Below are positions 9,254 to 19,219 of a stretch of 64,000 nucleotides of DNA, in pieces. Source of the stretch: Bacteroidia bacterium (GTDB lineage: Bacteria > Bacteroidota > Bacteroidia > CAILMK01 > JBBDIG01); the NCBI GenBank assembly GCA_040880525.1, contig JBBDIG010000021.1, positions 81,449 to 145,448 of the forward strand. The letters run 5' to 3'. Below the pieces are notes generated by a model. It had not been told where the DNA came from. It worked only from the letters and a program-made list of their open reading frames with translations, and did no database searches. Made by a program: the position numbers and the translations under genes. The stretch's first letter is position 1. Every line of letters begins with the position of its first letter.

Positions 9254-10407
9254 GCAATGGCCATTTTTTCGTTCTGTTCCAGTTCTTCATTAATCTCTAT
9301 GTCGCGGCTCACGCTGAGAATGATGCCCAGCGACAAACTGGTAAACCAGAGGGAGGTTCCTCCCATGCTCACCAGCGGAAGTGTAAGTCCCGTTACCGGG
9401 AAGAGATGGACATTCACCGCCATATTCACCATCGCCTGGATCACCAGACTGAAGGCCAGGCCAACCCCCAGCAAGGCCCCAAAAGCGCGCGGACTTTTAA
9501 TGACTAAAGCAATGCTTCGGTACAACAAAAGCAGGTATAGCAAAATGAGGAAGAATCCACCAAGAAGGCCATATTCCTCAATAATGATCGCGAAAATGAA
9601 ATCCGAAAACGGGTTGGGGAGGAAATTTCGCTGTGTGCTGTTGCCGGGTCCTTTTCCGAATATTCCTCCTGTGGCCATCGCGATCTTAGCCTGCTGATTC
9701 TGATAACTTCCCAGGTCGTCATTCCAGAAGCTTTCCACGCGCGACTGCCACGTTTCAATACGGCCGGTGCTGCCGGTTGCCGTGGCAATGCCGATGTATA
9801 TGCACAATACGATTATGCCCGCAGCAGGTGCCAGCAGCAGATGCCGGACATCCATGCGCCCAATAAACATCAGGATGAGGCAGGTAAGAAAAAGCAGCAT
9901 TGCCGTGGAAAGATCAGCCGGGGCAATACAGGCGCAGACGAGCAGCACCGCACCCATGATGGGCAGGTAGGCTTTGCTGAAGCTCTTGATCATATCCTGT
10001 TTCTTGCTGAGCATCCGCGCAATGAACATGATAAGCGCCAGCTTTCCGAGGTCAGAAGTCTGAAACGTGAGATTGATGCCGGGCAGGGTGAGCCATCTCT
10101 TGGCATCGTTTATTTCAGTTCCTAAAAAAAGCGTTAACAGGAGGAGCGGCACTGAAGCCCAGAGCAATACTTGTGAAATCCGCGAGTAGTATTTATAATT
10201 GACGCGGTGAGCGAGATATACCACGCCCAGGCCAAATGCGAGCAGCATCAGGTGCTTAAAGAGGTAGTACTCCGTATTGCCGGCATGGTAGCGATAAGCC
10301 AGCGTACCTGTGGAGCTATATACCGCCAGCAGTGAAAATAGTGATAGGATGAGAATGATCATCCAGATCAGCATATCACCTTTCGTACGTGAAGTCAGCC
10401 ACTGCAT
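9250..10407 (-). CDS. ftsW: SEDS peptidoglycan glycosyltransferase FtsW
   Basis: A polytopic membrane protein of 385 residues with about ten hydrophobic segments. SEDS marks are KRWLTLPGINLTFQTSDLGK (about residues 109-128), the large extracellular loop with YQNQQAKIAMATGG and GPGNSTQRNFLPNPFSDFIF, and the late LPLVSMGGTSLW segment. It polymerises septal glycan strands with the class B PBP encoded upstream. Only one SEDS gene is seen in the window. A 62-bp AT-rich gap separates it from murD. Confidence 0.95.
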   Translation of the reverse strand: MQWLTSRTKGDMLIWMIILILSLFSLLAVYSSTGTLAYRYHAGNTEYYLFKHLMLLAFGLGVVYLAHRVNYKYYSRISQVLLWASVPLLLLTLFLGTEINDAKRWLTLPGINLTFQTSDLGKLALIMFIARMLSKKQDMIKSFSKAYLPIMGAVLLVCACIAPADLSTAMLLFLTCLILMFIGRMDVRHLLLAPAAGIIVLCIYIGIATATGSTGRIETWQSRVESFWNDDLGSYQNQQAKIAMATGGIFGKGPGNSTQRNFLPNPFSDFIFAIIIEEYGLLGGFFLILLYLLLLYRSIALVIKSPRAFGALLGVGLAFSLVIQAMVNMAVNVHLFPVTGLTLPLVSMGGTSLWFTSLSLGIILSVSRDIEINEELEQNEKMAIA

Positions 10408-10469
10408 TTTATTTAAAATTCAATTTTCAAATTGTCAAAATATTTAAATGCCCAAAAAATTTCCGCTCA

Positions 10470-11819
10470 TCACAAATGCCTCACGGCCTCCTTGAATTGA
10501 GTTCCCCTGTCTTCGTAATTTCTGAAAAGATCGAAGCTGGCGCAGGCCGGAGAAAGGAGAACGGCATCACCCGATTTGGCCAACTCAAAAGCCTGGTGGA
10601 CCGCTGTAGTCATATCCCGCGTTTCCACCATCAGCGGAATATCCTCACCAAATGCCTCCCGGATCCGGGAGTTGTCAATTCCGAGGCACACAATGGCTTT
10701 CACCTTTTCTCTTACCAGAGTAGCAAGCTGGCCGTAGTCATTTCCTTTGTCTATTCCTCCAACTATCCATACGACCGGCTGCTTCATGCTTTCCAGTGCA
10801 TACCATACGGAGTTCACATTCGTACCCTTGCTGTCATTGATAAAATCAATACCCCGCACCTTCGCCACTTGCTCAAGGCGATGCTCCAGGCCGCAGAACG
10901 ATTTCAGGCTTTCTCTGATCGTTTCGCTGCGAACACCGGCAAGCTTGGCAGCAATCCCCGCAGCCATTGTATTGTAGCGGTTGTGCATTCCCTGTAAAAG
11001 AACTTCTTCAAATGAAGTCATGAAATTTTCCCTCTTATTTATATTAAAATGAATGTGTTCGTTTTTAATAAAGGCTCCTTTCTGCAACGTTTCCTTATGG
11101 CTGAAAGGCAGGAGCGCTGCACTGGACTTGTGCTTTTCAACCTGTTTTCTTATGGCCTCATCATCATAGTTGCAGATGAAATAGTCATCCTTTGATTGGT
11201 TCAATCCAATTCTGAATTTTGACTCGACATACTTTTGGAACATATTATCGTAGCGCTCAAGGTGGTCAGGCGTAATGTTCAGGAGCACCGCGATGTGGTT
11301 TCGGTAGCTTACCAGTCCATCCAGTTGAAAACTGCTGAGCTCAAGCACATAGAATTCGCGATCGCGCTCAGCCACGAGGCGCGCCAGGCTTTTGCCTATA
11401 TTTCCGCCAAGGGCTACATCCAATCCTTCCTGTTGCAGGATGTAGTGCGTAAGAGCGGTGGTGGTAGATTTTCCGTTGGTTCCGGTAATCCCGATCATGG
11501 TTCCGCTGCTGTGACGGTAGCCAAATTCAATCTCAGAAATGACCGGAGTTCCCTGCTTTTTTAGTTGCTGAATGATCTCCGCCTTGTCAGGAATTCCCGG
11601 ACTTTTTATTATCTCGTCAGCCTTTAATATCCGGGCGGCAGTATGGCCATTTTCTTCAAATTCAATATCTGAATCCAAAAGCTCCTTTTTGAAATTGTCC
11701 TGAATGGCCCCGGAATCCGAGACCAGCACGCCATAGCCAAGTTTCCGGGCAAGAATGGCCGCGCCTGTTCCACTTTCTCCGGCTCCCAAAATCACGATAT
11801 TTTTCTTCGCTTCCACCAT
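10470..11819 (-). CDS. murD: UDP-N-acetylmuramoylalanine--D-glutamate ligase
   Basis: Adds D-glutamate to UDP-MurNAc-L-Ala. The N-terminal nucleotide fold begins NIVILGAGESGTGAA (about residues 8-22). The ATP loop GITGTNGKSTTTALTHY is at about 114-130, and NDSKGTNVNSVWYALES at about 311-327. The end LLSPACASFDLFRNYEDRG is the MurD C-terminal signature. Length 449. It starts 2 bp after the mraY stop. Confidence 0.97.
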   Translation of the reverse strand: MVEAKKNIVILGAGESGTGAAILARKLGYGVLVSDSGAIQDNFKKELLDSDIEFEENGHTAARILKADEIIKSPGIPDKAEIIQQLKKQGTPVISEIEFGYRHSSGTMIGITGTNGKSTTTALTHYILQQEGLDVALGGNIGKSLARLVAERDREFYVLELSSFQLDGLVSYRNHIAVLLNITPDHLERYDNMFQKYVESKFRIGLNQSKDDYFICNYDDEAIRKQVEKHKSSAALLPFSHKETLQKGAFIKNEHIHFNINKRENFMTSFEEVLLQGMHNRYNTMAAGIAAKLAGVRSETIRESLKSFCGLEHRLEQVAKVRGIDFINDSKGTNVNSVWYALESMKQPVVWIVGGIDKGNDYGQLATLVREKVKAIVCLGIDNSRIREAFGEDIPLMVETRDMTTAVHQAFELAKSGDAVLLSPACASFDLFRNYEDRGTQFKEAVRHL

Positions 11820-11821
11820 TG

Positions 11822-13093
11822 CTACCTTATCTTTAATGTGATGATGGTGAGAAGCCCCAGAAATACGCCTACGATCCAGAAGCGGGTCACGATCTTGCTT
11901 TCATGAAATCCTAATTTCTGATAATGATGATGAAGAGGTGCCATTTTGAAGATTCGCCTGCCTTCACCATATTTTCTTTTGGTGTATTTGAAATACGCCA
12001 CCTGCAGTATCACCGATACATTCTCAATAAGGAAAAGGCCGCAGAGCAGTGGGATGAGCAATTCCTTACGTACCAGCAAAGCCAAAACAGCGATAAGCCC
12101 GCCCAAGGCAAGACTTCCGGTATCGCCCATAAATACCTTCGCGGGAAAGGCATTGAACCATAAAAATCCCACGCAGGCCCCCACCAATGCTCCGGAAAAT
12201 ATTACAAGCTCACCCAGATTTGGGATGTACATTATATTAAGATAATCCGCAAAAATGGTATTGCCGGAAACGTAGGCAAAGAGTGCAAGTACTGCGAATA
12301 CGATAGCCGACAGTCCGGAAGCGAGGCCATCCAGGCCATCCGCCATATTCACCCCATTGGAAACGGCCGTGATGATGAAGATGACGATGAGAATGTAGAG
12401 GATCCAGGTGTATTCGCGGTAGTCGCTCGAAATGGATTCCAGTATGATGGCGTAATCAAATTCATTTTCCTTAAAAAACGGAATCGTGGTTTTGGTGGAA
12501 TGCAGATCAACATTGTACAATTGCCCAGTATCTTGTGCCGTAGTATTTTCCTGTACATTATATATATCGCCATATCCGGGATCAAGCTGCTCCAGTTTAT
12601 GAGAGGACATGCTTTCGCGGATCACGATGTCCGGATGGAAATAGATCAGCGCTCCGACAATAATCCCAATGCTTACCTGGCCCATGATCTTGAACTTGCC
12701 TGCCAGGCCGCGTTTGTCTTTTTTGAATACTTTAATATAATCGTCAAGAAATCCTATCGCACCCAGCCATACTGTGGCAATAAGCATAATGAGAATGTAG
12801 ATATTGCCAAGTTTAGCAAAGAACAGCACCGGGAATAGGATGGCTGAGAGTATGATGAGCCCGCCCATAGTCGGAGTTCCCTGCTTCTCAATCTGTCCTT
12901 CCAGTCCCAGGTTGCGAACTGATTCCTTTACTTGCTGCCGCTGCAACAGGGCAATAATCTGCTTTCCGAAGAGCATGGTGATGATGAGCGAAAGCATCAC
13001 CGCCATTGCCGTCCTGAACGAAATGAACTGAAACAGTCCTGCACCGGGTATCCCGTACTCGGCATCGAGATATGTAAAAAGATAATACAACAT
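11822..13093 (-). CDS. mraY: Phospho-N-acetylmuramoyl-pentapeptide transferase MraY
   Basis: Forms lipid I by moving phospho-MurNAc-pentapeptide to undecaprenyl phosphate. Family marks are TPTMGG (about residues 73-78), the catalytic FLDDYIK (about 125-131), [12 protein letters not shown] (about 245-256) and the HHH loop [10 protein letters not shown] near the end. At 423 residues it is about 60 longer than E. coli MraY. The extra length is a polar insertion at about residues 153-210, between two membrane helices. The start ATG overlaps the murE stop as TGATG. Confidence 0.96.
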   Translation of the reverse strand: MLYYLFTYLDAEYGIPGAGLFQFISFRTAMAVMLSLIITMLFGKQIIALLQRQQVKESVRNLGLEGQIEKQGTPTMGGLIILSAILFPVLFFAKLGNIYILIMLIATVWLGAIGFLDDYIKVFKKDKRGLAGKFKIMGQVSIGIIVGALIYFHPDIVIRESMSSHKLEQLDPGYGDIYNVQENTTAQDTGQLYNVDLHSTKTTIPFFKENEFDYAIILESISSDYREYTWILYILIVIFIITAVSNGVNMADGLDGLASGLSAIVFAVLALFAYVSGNTIFADYLNIMYIPNLGELVIFSGALVGACVGFLWFNAFPAKVFMGDTGSLALGGLIAVLALLVRKELLIPLLCGLFLIENVSVILQVAYFKYTKRKYGEGRRIFKMAPLHHHYQKLGFHESKIVTRFWIVGVFLGLLTIITLKIR

Positions 13094-14556
13094 CAGCTCA
13101 TCAGTTCTTTCAGGTTTTCATACAGCTCCATTTTATCATCAAAATCCTTTTTCACTCCGTTTATTTCCTGGTATTTCTCGTGTCCCTTTCCGGCCACTAA
13201 TACTATATCTCCACGGCTTGCAATATGGCAGGCCGTACGAATGGCTTCCCTGCGATTGGTAATGACAAGGATCTTGGCCCGGTCTTCCGGCAGGAGGCCG
13301 GTTTTCATATCGTCAATAATTGCTTCCGGATCTTCATTCCGCGGATTGTCTGACGTGAGGATCACTTTATCAGAATATTCTGCGGCCAGGCGCGCCATAA
13401 CGGGTCGTTTGGCTTTGTCGCGGTTGCCGCCACAGCCTACCACGGTAAGCACATTCCCTTTCTCAATATTTATTTCACGGATGCTGCGCAGCACGTTTTC
13501 GAGCGCGTCAGGCGTATGGGCATAATCCACAATGCCGGTGATGCCGCTTTCGCTTCGCACAAAATCAAAGCGCCCTTCCACCTGTGCCAGTTTGCTCAGC
13601 CCGTGAAGGATCTCGGTTTCCGGCACTTCAAGTTCCGAGGCTACGGCAAATACCGCCAGCAGATTGCTCGCATTGAACCGTCCGGTAATCTGAGTATAAA
13701 GATCCTGCTGCCCTATCCGTAAGTGCATTCCGGTAATATCGTTCTCCAGCACCTTTGCCGAGTAATCAGCCATAGAGCGCAAGCCATAACTCCTGATCCG
13801 TGCGGAGGTATTTTGCACCATCACCTTTCCATTTTTATCATCCTCGTTAAAAAGTGCAAATGCCTGCTTCCCCAGCCGGTCAAAAAAAGTTTTTTTGGCT
13901 TTGATATAATCACTGAAAGTGAGATGGTAGTCCAGGTGGTCGTGGGTGATATTGGTGAATACTCCGCCTGAGAATATCAACCCAGAGACACGATGCTGAA
14001 CCACTGCATGGCTGCTCACTTCCATGAAGCAGTAGTCGCAACCTTCATCCACCATTTGGCGCAAGAGTTTATTGAGTTCGACCGGATCAGGAGTAGTATG
14101 TGTGGCAGGGACAACCTGCTCTCTGATATGCACATTTACCGTTGACAGCAACCCGGAGGGATAGCCCAGCCAGGTAAAGAGCTGGTATAGCAAGGTACAT
14201 ACGGTGGTTTTTCCATTCGTGCCCGTTACGCCCACCAGTTCGAGTTGCCGGGATGGATGCTCATAAAATTCAGCAGCCGCCATGGCCAGAGCTTCCCGCG
14301 AATCTGTCACCTGGATAATAGTGGAACTATTTCCGGCTTCCTCCGGCCATTCCTCACATACCACTGCCACGGCACCGCTTTCCGTTGCCTTTGAAATAAA
14401 CCGGTGGCCATCAGCCAATACACCCTTTACCGCAAAAAATAAGGAGCCGGACTTCACTTCCCTGGAATCAAAAGTGAGATGCAGCACCTCTTGCTGCAAG
14501 TCCCCTTCAGAACGCACAATGAGATTACCGGGCAATATGTCTTTGAGCAGAGGCAA
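13093..14556 (-). CDS. murE: UDP-MurNAc-tripeptide synthetase, meso-DAP type
   Basis: A 487-residue Mur ligase that adds the third stem residue. The ATP loop [17 protein letters not shown] is at about 109-125. The substrate-recognition motif DNPRNEDP (about 408-415) is the DNPR form that selects meso-diaminopimelate, so the peptidoglycan should be DAP type. The frame starts at TTG 14556 (MPLLKDIL); no upstream ATG is available before a stop. It lies between ftsI and mraY and overlaps mraY by one base. Confidence 0.96.
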   Translation of the reverse strand: MPLLKDILPGNLIVRSEGDLQQEVLHLTFDSREVKSGSLFFAVKGVLADGHRFISKATESGAVAVVCEEWPEEAGNSSTIIQVTDSREALAMAAAEFYEHPSRQLELVGVTGTNGKTTVCTLLYQLFTWLGYPSGLLSTVNVHIREQVVPATHTTPDPVELNKLLRQMVDEGCDYCFMEVSSHAVVQHRVSGLIFSGGVFTNITHDHLDYHLTFSDYIKAKKTFFDRLGKQAFALFNEDDKNGKVMVQNTSARIRSYGLRSMADYSAKVLENDITGMHLRIGQQDLYTQITGRFNASNLLAVFAVASELEVPETEILHGLSKLAQVEGRFDFVRSESGITGIVDYAHTPDALENVLRSIREINIEKGNVLTVVGCGGNRDKAKRPVMARLAAEYSDKVILTSDNPRNEDPEAIIDDMKTGLLPEDRAKILVITNRREAIRTACHIASRGDIVLVAGKGHEKYQEINGVKKDFDDKMELYENLKELMS

Positions 14557-14572
14557 TTTTTTTCTATGCTTT

Positions 14573-16675
14573 TTAATTAAGTGTTAAATCAATTTTTCTT
14601 CTTGAAATAATGGGAGTGCCGGGAATCACAGACTGGCTGACCACTTTTCCTGAGCCACTGAATCCTACATCAAGACCGTGGTTTTCCAGCAGGAACACCG
14701 CATCTGTGAGGGCAAGTCCTCTGACGTCAGGCACTTCATTCTCCTTTTGAAGCTGCCGCCTCCATTCCACTTTCTCCTGCTTCACCTCCGGCTTTACCCA
14801 ACCATCCACTACGGTACGATCGCGATAAGGAACCTGCAGGTTTTCATATATCAGTTTGATATCCGGCTCATAGCCGTGGCGCATCATCGTTTGGACGCTT
14901 GGCTGCGCAATGGCTTCAGGATTGTTTTCCGTTTGGATCTCAATGTTATTGGAATATATCTTATCCGCGATTTCACGGAATACAGGACCTGCCACCCAGG
15001 CACCGTAGTAAACATCCTTGGGATCGCTGATCACCACGATGCAGGAATATTTCGGTTTATCAGCAGGGAAAAATCCGGCAAAGGAAGCCTGATACTTTAA
15101 GGTTCTCCGGTAGCTGCCTTCATTCAGAACCTGCGCAGTACCTGTTTTTCCGGCAATCTTATATTGGGACGTACGGATATTTACGGCAGTGCCACTATCC
15201 ACCACCTCCGTCATCATGGACAGTAATTGCTGCAGCGTTTGATCGGAGCAGATTTTTTCCTTGAGCGCTACAGGGTCGAATTTTTCCACGGTATTCCCCA
15301 CCTGGGTCACTTCACTCACGAAGTAGGGTTTCATCATCCGGCCTTTGTTGGCTACGGCATTATATAGCGTCAGCATTTGCACAGGCGTCATTCTCACTTC
15401 ATAGCCGATAGACATCCAGGGCAGCGTGGTTCCGCTCCAGCTCTTGTCACTGGGAGATTTGATGACCGGCTTCCCTTCCCCAGCGATCTGCAATTCAACA
15501 GGATCATTCAGTCCCACTTCATTGAGAAAGTCTATAAACTTGGCGGGGTTGCTTCCGTAGTTTTTGTTTATGGCTCTTGAAATTCCCACGTTAGAAGACT
15601 TTGAGAAAACCTCCTGGAGCGTCATTACCCCGGAGCCGCCTTCTTCAGAGGCATCACGCATGGTTCTGTCATAAAATTTCACCTCGCCATTAAAGGTGTG
15701 GATGGTATCAGTAGGCTTCATATATCCATGCTCCAGCAGTGCCATGGCCGAAGCCAGTTTGAATGTCGAACCCGGCTCAGTGCTTTCTCCGATAGCATAG
15801 TTATACCGTTCCCCGTATTTTCCGTCTTTATCCACCGCCAGGTTCGCAATGGCCTTGATGGCGCCTGTTTCCACCTCCATTACTATGGCGCATCCGTGGT
15901 GGGCATCGTATCGCAGGAGTTGCTTCAGCAAGGCACTCTCCGTTACATCCTGAATATTAATATCAATAGTAGTGGTAATGTCCTGACCATTTTCCGGATC
16001 CATTTCATTTTCATCATTGATAGGAATCCAAATTCCGCCAGAGACTTTCTGCATCAACCGCTTTCCGGCAGTTCCGGAGAGGTAATGATCATAAGCACCT
16101 TCCAATCCTACCGGACGTACATCCTTTACTTTGAATCCCAGGGTCCGTGCTGCCAGCACCTGAAAAGGCTTTTTCCTTTGGCTGTTTTGTTCCACGATAA
16201 CACCGCCTCTGTAACGCCCCAGCCTGAACATTGGGAATTTGATTACCTTCTTCAACTCGATGTGATTGAGGTCGCGCTTCAGCAAGAAATAGCGGGCGCC
16301 TTTATTACGCTCATTTACGAGCAAATTCCTGTATTCACGGGCACTCCGGTCCTTAAAATAATTTGCGAGACACCAGGAAAGCGAATCTATGTTGTTATAA
16401 AAAACCTCGTCCGTCAGGGCATCGGCATTCAGGTCCAGCCGTAAATCATAGATGGGCAGCGAGGTGGCCATAAGGCTTCCGTCAGCCGCATAAATATTTC
16501 CCCGGATGGGATCAATATTCACGAAAGCCGTAGTAAGCGATTGGGCCTGCTGCTTCCAATATTTCCCCTGCACCTGTTGTACCTTCACGATCTGCACAAG
16601 AATAGCCACAGACAGAAGCACCATCAGGAAAAAGGCGACATAGACCCTCAGCAGTATGTTCCTTTTAACGTTCAT
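14573..16675 (-). CDS. ftsI: Class B penicillin-binding protein (FtsI/PBP3) with PASTA domain
   Basis: The septal transpeptidase, 700 residues. An N-terminal membrane anchor (about 7-28) is followed by a PBP dimerisation domain, and then by the catalytic domain. The serine is in GSTFKLA (about residue 301), SxN in SKSSNVG, and KTG in IAGKTGTAQ. The C-terminus carries one PASTA-like domain starting VPDVRGLALTDAVFLLENHG (about 640), which is usual in Bacteroidota but absent from E. coli FtsI. It shares one base with the upstream ftsL-like gene, and the cognate FtsW lies downstream. Confidence 0.95.
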   Translation of the reverse strand: MNVKRNILLRVYVAFFLMVLLSVAILVQIVKVQQVQGKYWKQQAQSLTTAFVNIDPIRGNIYAADGSLMATSLPIYDLRLDLNADALTDEVFYNNIDSLSWCLANYFKDRSAREYRNLLVNERNKGARYFLLKRDLNHIELKKVIKFPMFRLGRYRGGVIVEQNSQRKKPFQVLAARTLGFKVKDVRPVGLEGAYDHYLSGTAGKRLMQKVSGGIWIPINDENEMDPENGQDITTTIDINIQDVTESALLKQLLRYDAHHGCAIVMEVETGAIKAIANLAVDKDGKYGERYNYAIGESTEPGSTFKLASAMALLEHGYMKPTDTIHTFNGEVKFYDRTMRDASEEGGSGVMTLQEVFSKSSNVGISRAINKNYGSNPAKFIDFLNEVGLNDPVELQIAGEGKPVIKSPSDKSWSGTTLPWMSIGYEVRMTPVQMLTLYNAVANKGRMMKPYFVSEVTQVGNTVEKFDPVALKEKICSDQTLQQLLSMMTEVVDSGTAVNIRTSQYKIAGKTGTAQVLNEGSYRRTLKYQASFAGFFPADKPKYSCIVVISDPKDVYYGAWVAGPVFREIADKIYSNNIEIQTENNPEAIAQPSVQTMMRHGYEPDIKLIYENLQVPYRDRTVVDGWVKPEVKQEKVEWRRQLQKENEVPDVRGLALTDAVFLLENHGLDVGFSGSGKVVSQSVIPGTPIISRRKIDLTLN

Positions 16676-17046
16676 TATTCTTCAGTGTAAATCTTTTTAG
16701 GGGGTTCATCAAGTTCGTTAATGCCCTGGCTCTCCACCATTTTGGCCACTTCAGATTGCTTGCTCCGAAACATCAGGTCTGCCTTAATGGTGAGGTAGTC
16801 TGCCCGCAGTTCCTTCAATTCTTTATTCATTTTATTGATACTGATCAGGGTGCCTTCTGCGTAATGCGTATTGGCTATGTACAGGATGGCCCAGAAAGTA
16901 AGATACAGAATGAATGGAATCAGCCTGGGCATCTGATACTTGTCCACCTTAAAGGCAGGATCAAACACAAGCCTCAATGAACTTTTCTTTTCCTTTACGT
17001 CAGGTGGCTCCTTCTTTCTTGCTGTGTTTCCCATGGTTTTCTTCAA
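16675..17046 (-). CDS. FtsL-like bitopic division protein
   Basis: A small protein of 123 residues. A basic cytosolic tail (about 1-38) is followed by one transmembrane helix (about 42-60, IPFILYLTFWAILYIANTHY). After that comes a heptad-rich segment (about 65-115) predicted to form a coiled coil. This is the FtsL/DivIC layout, and the position between rsmH and ftsI is the ftsL position of dcw clusters. Sequence conservation of FtsL is too weak for identification by motif, so the call relies on architecture and synteny. Confidence 0.8.
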   Translation of the reverse strand: MKKTMGNTARKKEPPDVKEKKSSLRLVFDPAFKVDKYQMPRLIPFILYLTFWAILYIANTHYAEGTLISINKMNKELKELRADYLTIKADLMFRSKQSEVAKMVESQGINELDEPPKKIYTEE

Positions 17047-17107
17047 TTCAAATTCAACTTTTCATATTATTTCAAATCCTTCTTAGTCGGGCGTTGATCC
17101 GCAGGTT

Positions 17108-18028
17108 TCATTTTAATTTTTCTGCTACCCGGAGTTTTGCACTTCTTGCCCTCGGATTGAGCACCACTTCCTCCACGGATGGAATAAGAGGCTTTGAATG
17201 CAACTGGCGCAAGGGTTTACGTACGTTTCCAAAAATGTCCTTATCCTCGTTTCCCCTGAATTTTCCCGTGCGAAAGAAGTTTTTCACCAGGCGATCTTCC
17301 AGTGAATGATAGGTAAGCACCACGAGTCTGCCACCCGGAGCCAATACTGCAGCAGCCTGCTCCAGGAAGCTCTTGAGGTTTTCCAGTTCCTGATTTACCT
17401 CAATGCGCAGCGCCTGGAATACCTGCGCCAGGTATTTCTTTTCAGGAACAGAGGCCGGGCAAACTGCCCCTGCAATATCCACCAGTTCACCGGTAGTGCC
17501 GATCTCCGCGATTTGCCTTCTGCGCACTACCTCCTCTGCAAGTGTGCGGGCGTTGGGTACTTCGCCCAACATGCCGAAGACCTGCTGGAGGTCTTTCTCT
17601 TTATAGGTATTAAGCAGTGTGGCTGCTGTCAATTCCAAATCGGCATCCATGCGCATATCCAGCGCTGCATCATACCGGAAAGAAAATCCGCGATCTGCCG
17701 TATCCACTTGGTGGGAGGAAATACCGAGGTCAGCCAATATTCCCTGCACAGGTATGGTACCCAGATACCGGAGGTAATTCTTCATGTAAGCATAGTCATG
17801 GTGTACCAGTATCAGCCGTTCCATCCGCGGAGCGTTGAGCAGTGCATCCTCATCTTTATCAAAAGCGATGAGTTTTCCCTTTTCTCCAAGCCGTACCAGG
17901 ATTTCAGCGGCATGGCCCCCTCCGCCAAAGGTGGCGTCTACATACGTGCCCTCCGGTTGGATGGCGAGTGCATCAATACACTCCTTCGCCATCACGGGTA
18001 TGTGGTATTCAGCCATTGATTGCATCAT
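17108..18028 (-). CDS. rsmH: 16S rRNA (cytosine(1402)-N4)-methyltransferase RsmH
   Basis: Methylates N4 of C1402 in 16S rRNA; the partner 2'-O-methyltransferase rsmI is also in this window at 53.8 kb. Motif I is YVDATFGGGGHA (about residues 29-40). Then come ILADLGISSHQVD, the FDxRMD-like LDMRMD, and LTYHSLEDRLVKNFF near 260. Several in-frame ATGs exist; the one at 18016 (MAEYHIPVM) fits the family start and overlaps mraZ by 8 bp. Length is about 302-306. Confidence 0.96.
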   Translation of the reverse strand: MMQSMAEYHIPVMAKECIDALAIQPEGTYVDATFGGGGHAAEILVRLGEKGKLIAFDKDEDALLNAPRMERLILVHHDYAYMKNYLRYLGTIPVQGILADLGISSHQVDTADRGFSFRYDAALDMRMDADLELTAATLLNTYKEKDLQQVFGMLGEVPNARTLAEEVVRRRQIAEIGTTGELVDIAGAVCPASVPEKKYLAQVFQALRIEVNQELENLKSFLEQAAAVLAPGGRLVVLTYHSLEDRLVKNFFRTGKFRGNEDKDIFGNVRKPLRQLHSKPLIPSVEEVVLNPRARSAKLRVAEKLK

Positions 18029-18479
18029 CAGATCTTTTATTGCCCATTACTTCTTCAGCGAGATCAGCAAAGTCTTCAGGCTCGCTGCTCAACATATTGT
18101 CGTATATTTGCTTGCCCCATACCTCAATTTTGCCGGTATGCGCAAAAAGGATCATATCCTTGTCTATACCAGCATATTGCAGGAGCGGCTTAGGTAGCAA
18201 CAGCCGTCCGTTACTATCAAGTTGCAGCTCAGTAGCACCTCTGAAAAAGTATCGGATGAACTCGCGATTCTTCTTATTATATGGATTGAGTTTATTGATT
18301 TCCGATGTGATACGTTCCCATTCGGTACGCGGGTACAGTACCAGGTTTTGCTCAAACCCACGATTAATGACAAATTTCTCATCCGCTTCCGGAGGCAATT
18401 GCTTTTTAAGGCCTGCCGGGAGCAGAATCCGCCCCTTGATGTCGGCCTTGCAAGCAAATTCTCCCAGGAAATAGGTCAT
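18009..18479 (-). CDS. mraZ: Transcriptional regulator MraZ
   Basis: A 156-residue protein made of two SpoVT/AbrB-type half domains, each with its D-x-x-G-R DNA-contact motif: DIKGRILLP (about 14-22) and DSNGRLLLP (about 93-101). MraZ forms a ring-shaped oligomer that represses its own dcw promoter in studied bacteria. Consistent with that, a TGGGA-N5-TGGGA element lies 39 bp upstream of this start. First gene of the cluster. Confidence 0.95.
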   Translation of the reverse strand: MTYFLGEFACKADIKGRILLPAGLKKQLPPEADEKFVINRGFEQNLVLYPRTEWERITSEINKLNPYNKKNREFIRYFFRGATELQLDSNGRLLLPKPLLQYAGIDKDMILFAHTGKIEVWGKQIYDNMLSSEPEDFADLAEEVMGNKRSDDAING

Positions 18480-18517
18480 AAATCAGTTTCAGTTTGACCG
18501 GTAAAATTATATGAAAA

Positions 18518-18532
18518 TCCCACTAATTCCCA
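18518..18532 (-). promoter_or_regulatory. MraZ operator (TGGGA-N5-TGGGA)
   Basis: On the minus strand the sequence TGGGA ATTAG TGGGA lies upstream of mraZ. This is the repeat and 5-nt spacing known for MraZ boxes in E. coli and Mycoplasma. It sits next to an AT-rich -7-like element (TAATTTTA, minus strand, 18509-18502), a position suited to repression. The motif is seen directly; binding is inferred from family knowledge. Confidence 0.7.
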
Positions 18533-18605
18533 CTATTTGTTATGATTAAACGAAAAAAGTTTTACACAGGTATCAAAACTCTTTATATTCGCGAAAGAAA
18601 ACAGG

Positions 18606-18620
18606 TGGGAAAAAGTGGAG
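18606..18620 (+). promoter_or_regulatory. Second, divergent MraZ-box-like pair
   Basis: On the plus strand TGGGA AAAAG TGGAG has the same 5-nt spacing as the mraZ operator, with one changed half-site. It lies 28 bp upstream of the divergent PrcB-like lipoprotein gene, and 74 bp from the first pair. It may be part of one MraZ-controlled divergent region, or chance similarity. Confidence 0.4.
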
Positions 18621-18647
18621 ATATTGATTTCTATATTAAATAGATGA

Positions 18648-19136
18648 ATGATGAAAAATGTTCTTCTTTTTTTGATGGTGACGCTTACGCTATGCAACTG
18701 CCAACGAAAATCGGCTCCTCAGGAAGCCGATCTATCGCCACCTCGCCCCTTTACATTATCTTCCACACAGGGAGGGCTTGACAGCGAATTTTTTGTCATC
18801 ATCAATAATGAGCACGACTGGGAGCATTTGTGGCGGGAAATGCTGATTTCAGGAACCGGCTCTAATCCACCTCCCCTTAACTTTCAGGATAGCATTGTGG
18901 CGGTTGCTTTCCAGGGAATGAAGGGAACGGGAGGTTATAGCGTCTCTATAGTTGAGGTGGTAGAAAAGAGCAACATGGTAATCGTTTATGCAGAGTATGT
19001 TTCGCCTGGCGAGAATTGTATGGTAACGCAGGCTACCTCTATGCCTTTCGCCATGATCCAACTTCCAAAACCTGAAGGAGACACGCCTGTACTCATGGAA
19101 AAAATTGAGAAGGTGGACAATTGTGGGGAAGAGTGA
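18648..19136 (+). CDS. PrcB-like lipoprotein
   Basis: A 162-residue predicted lipoprotein. The signal peptide ends in the lipobox LTLCNC (Cys about 18), and is followed by a proline-rich linker. The rest fits the PrcB C-terminal fold: an N-terminal helix with W residues (HDWEHLWREM), strands DSIVAVAFQGMKGTGGYSV (about 84-102), and the closing SMPFAMIQLPKP. PrcB was described as a subunit of a spirochete surface protease complex; the domain is common in unrelated lipoproteins of unknown role. No protease partner is adjacent. Confidence 0.7.
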   Translation: MMKNVLLFLMVTLTLCNCQRKSAPQEADLSPPRPFTLSSTQGGLDSEFFVIINNEHDWEHLWREMLISGTGSNPPPLNFQDSIVAVAFQGMKGTGGYSVSIVEVVEKSNMVIVYAEYVSPGENCMVTQATSMPFAMIQLPKPEGDTPVLMEKIEKVDNCGEE

Positions 19137-19219
19137 TGATCCCTATTCCTTCCGGTGGTTCCAGAAACGTGACATTCAAGTTCATCTCTACCCATTAAAA
19201 CTTTTTACGCATTGCCTCC

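Noticed and set aside
15698..16444. 248-codon plus-strand frame inside ftsI
   Set aside because: Antisense shadow of a gene with clear SxxK, SxN and KTG motifs; residue composition is not protein-like.
17306..18019. 237-codon plus-strand frame opposite rsmH
   Set aside because: Antisense shadow; rsmH motifs are complete on the minus strand.
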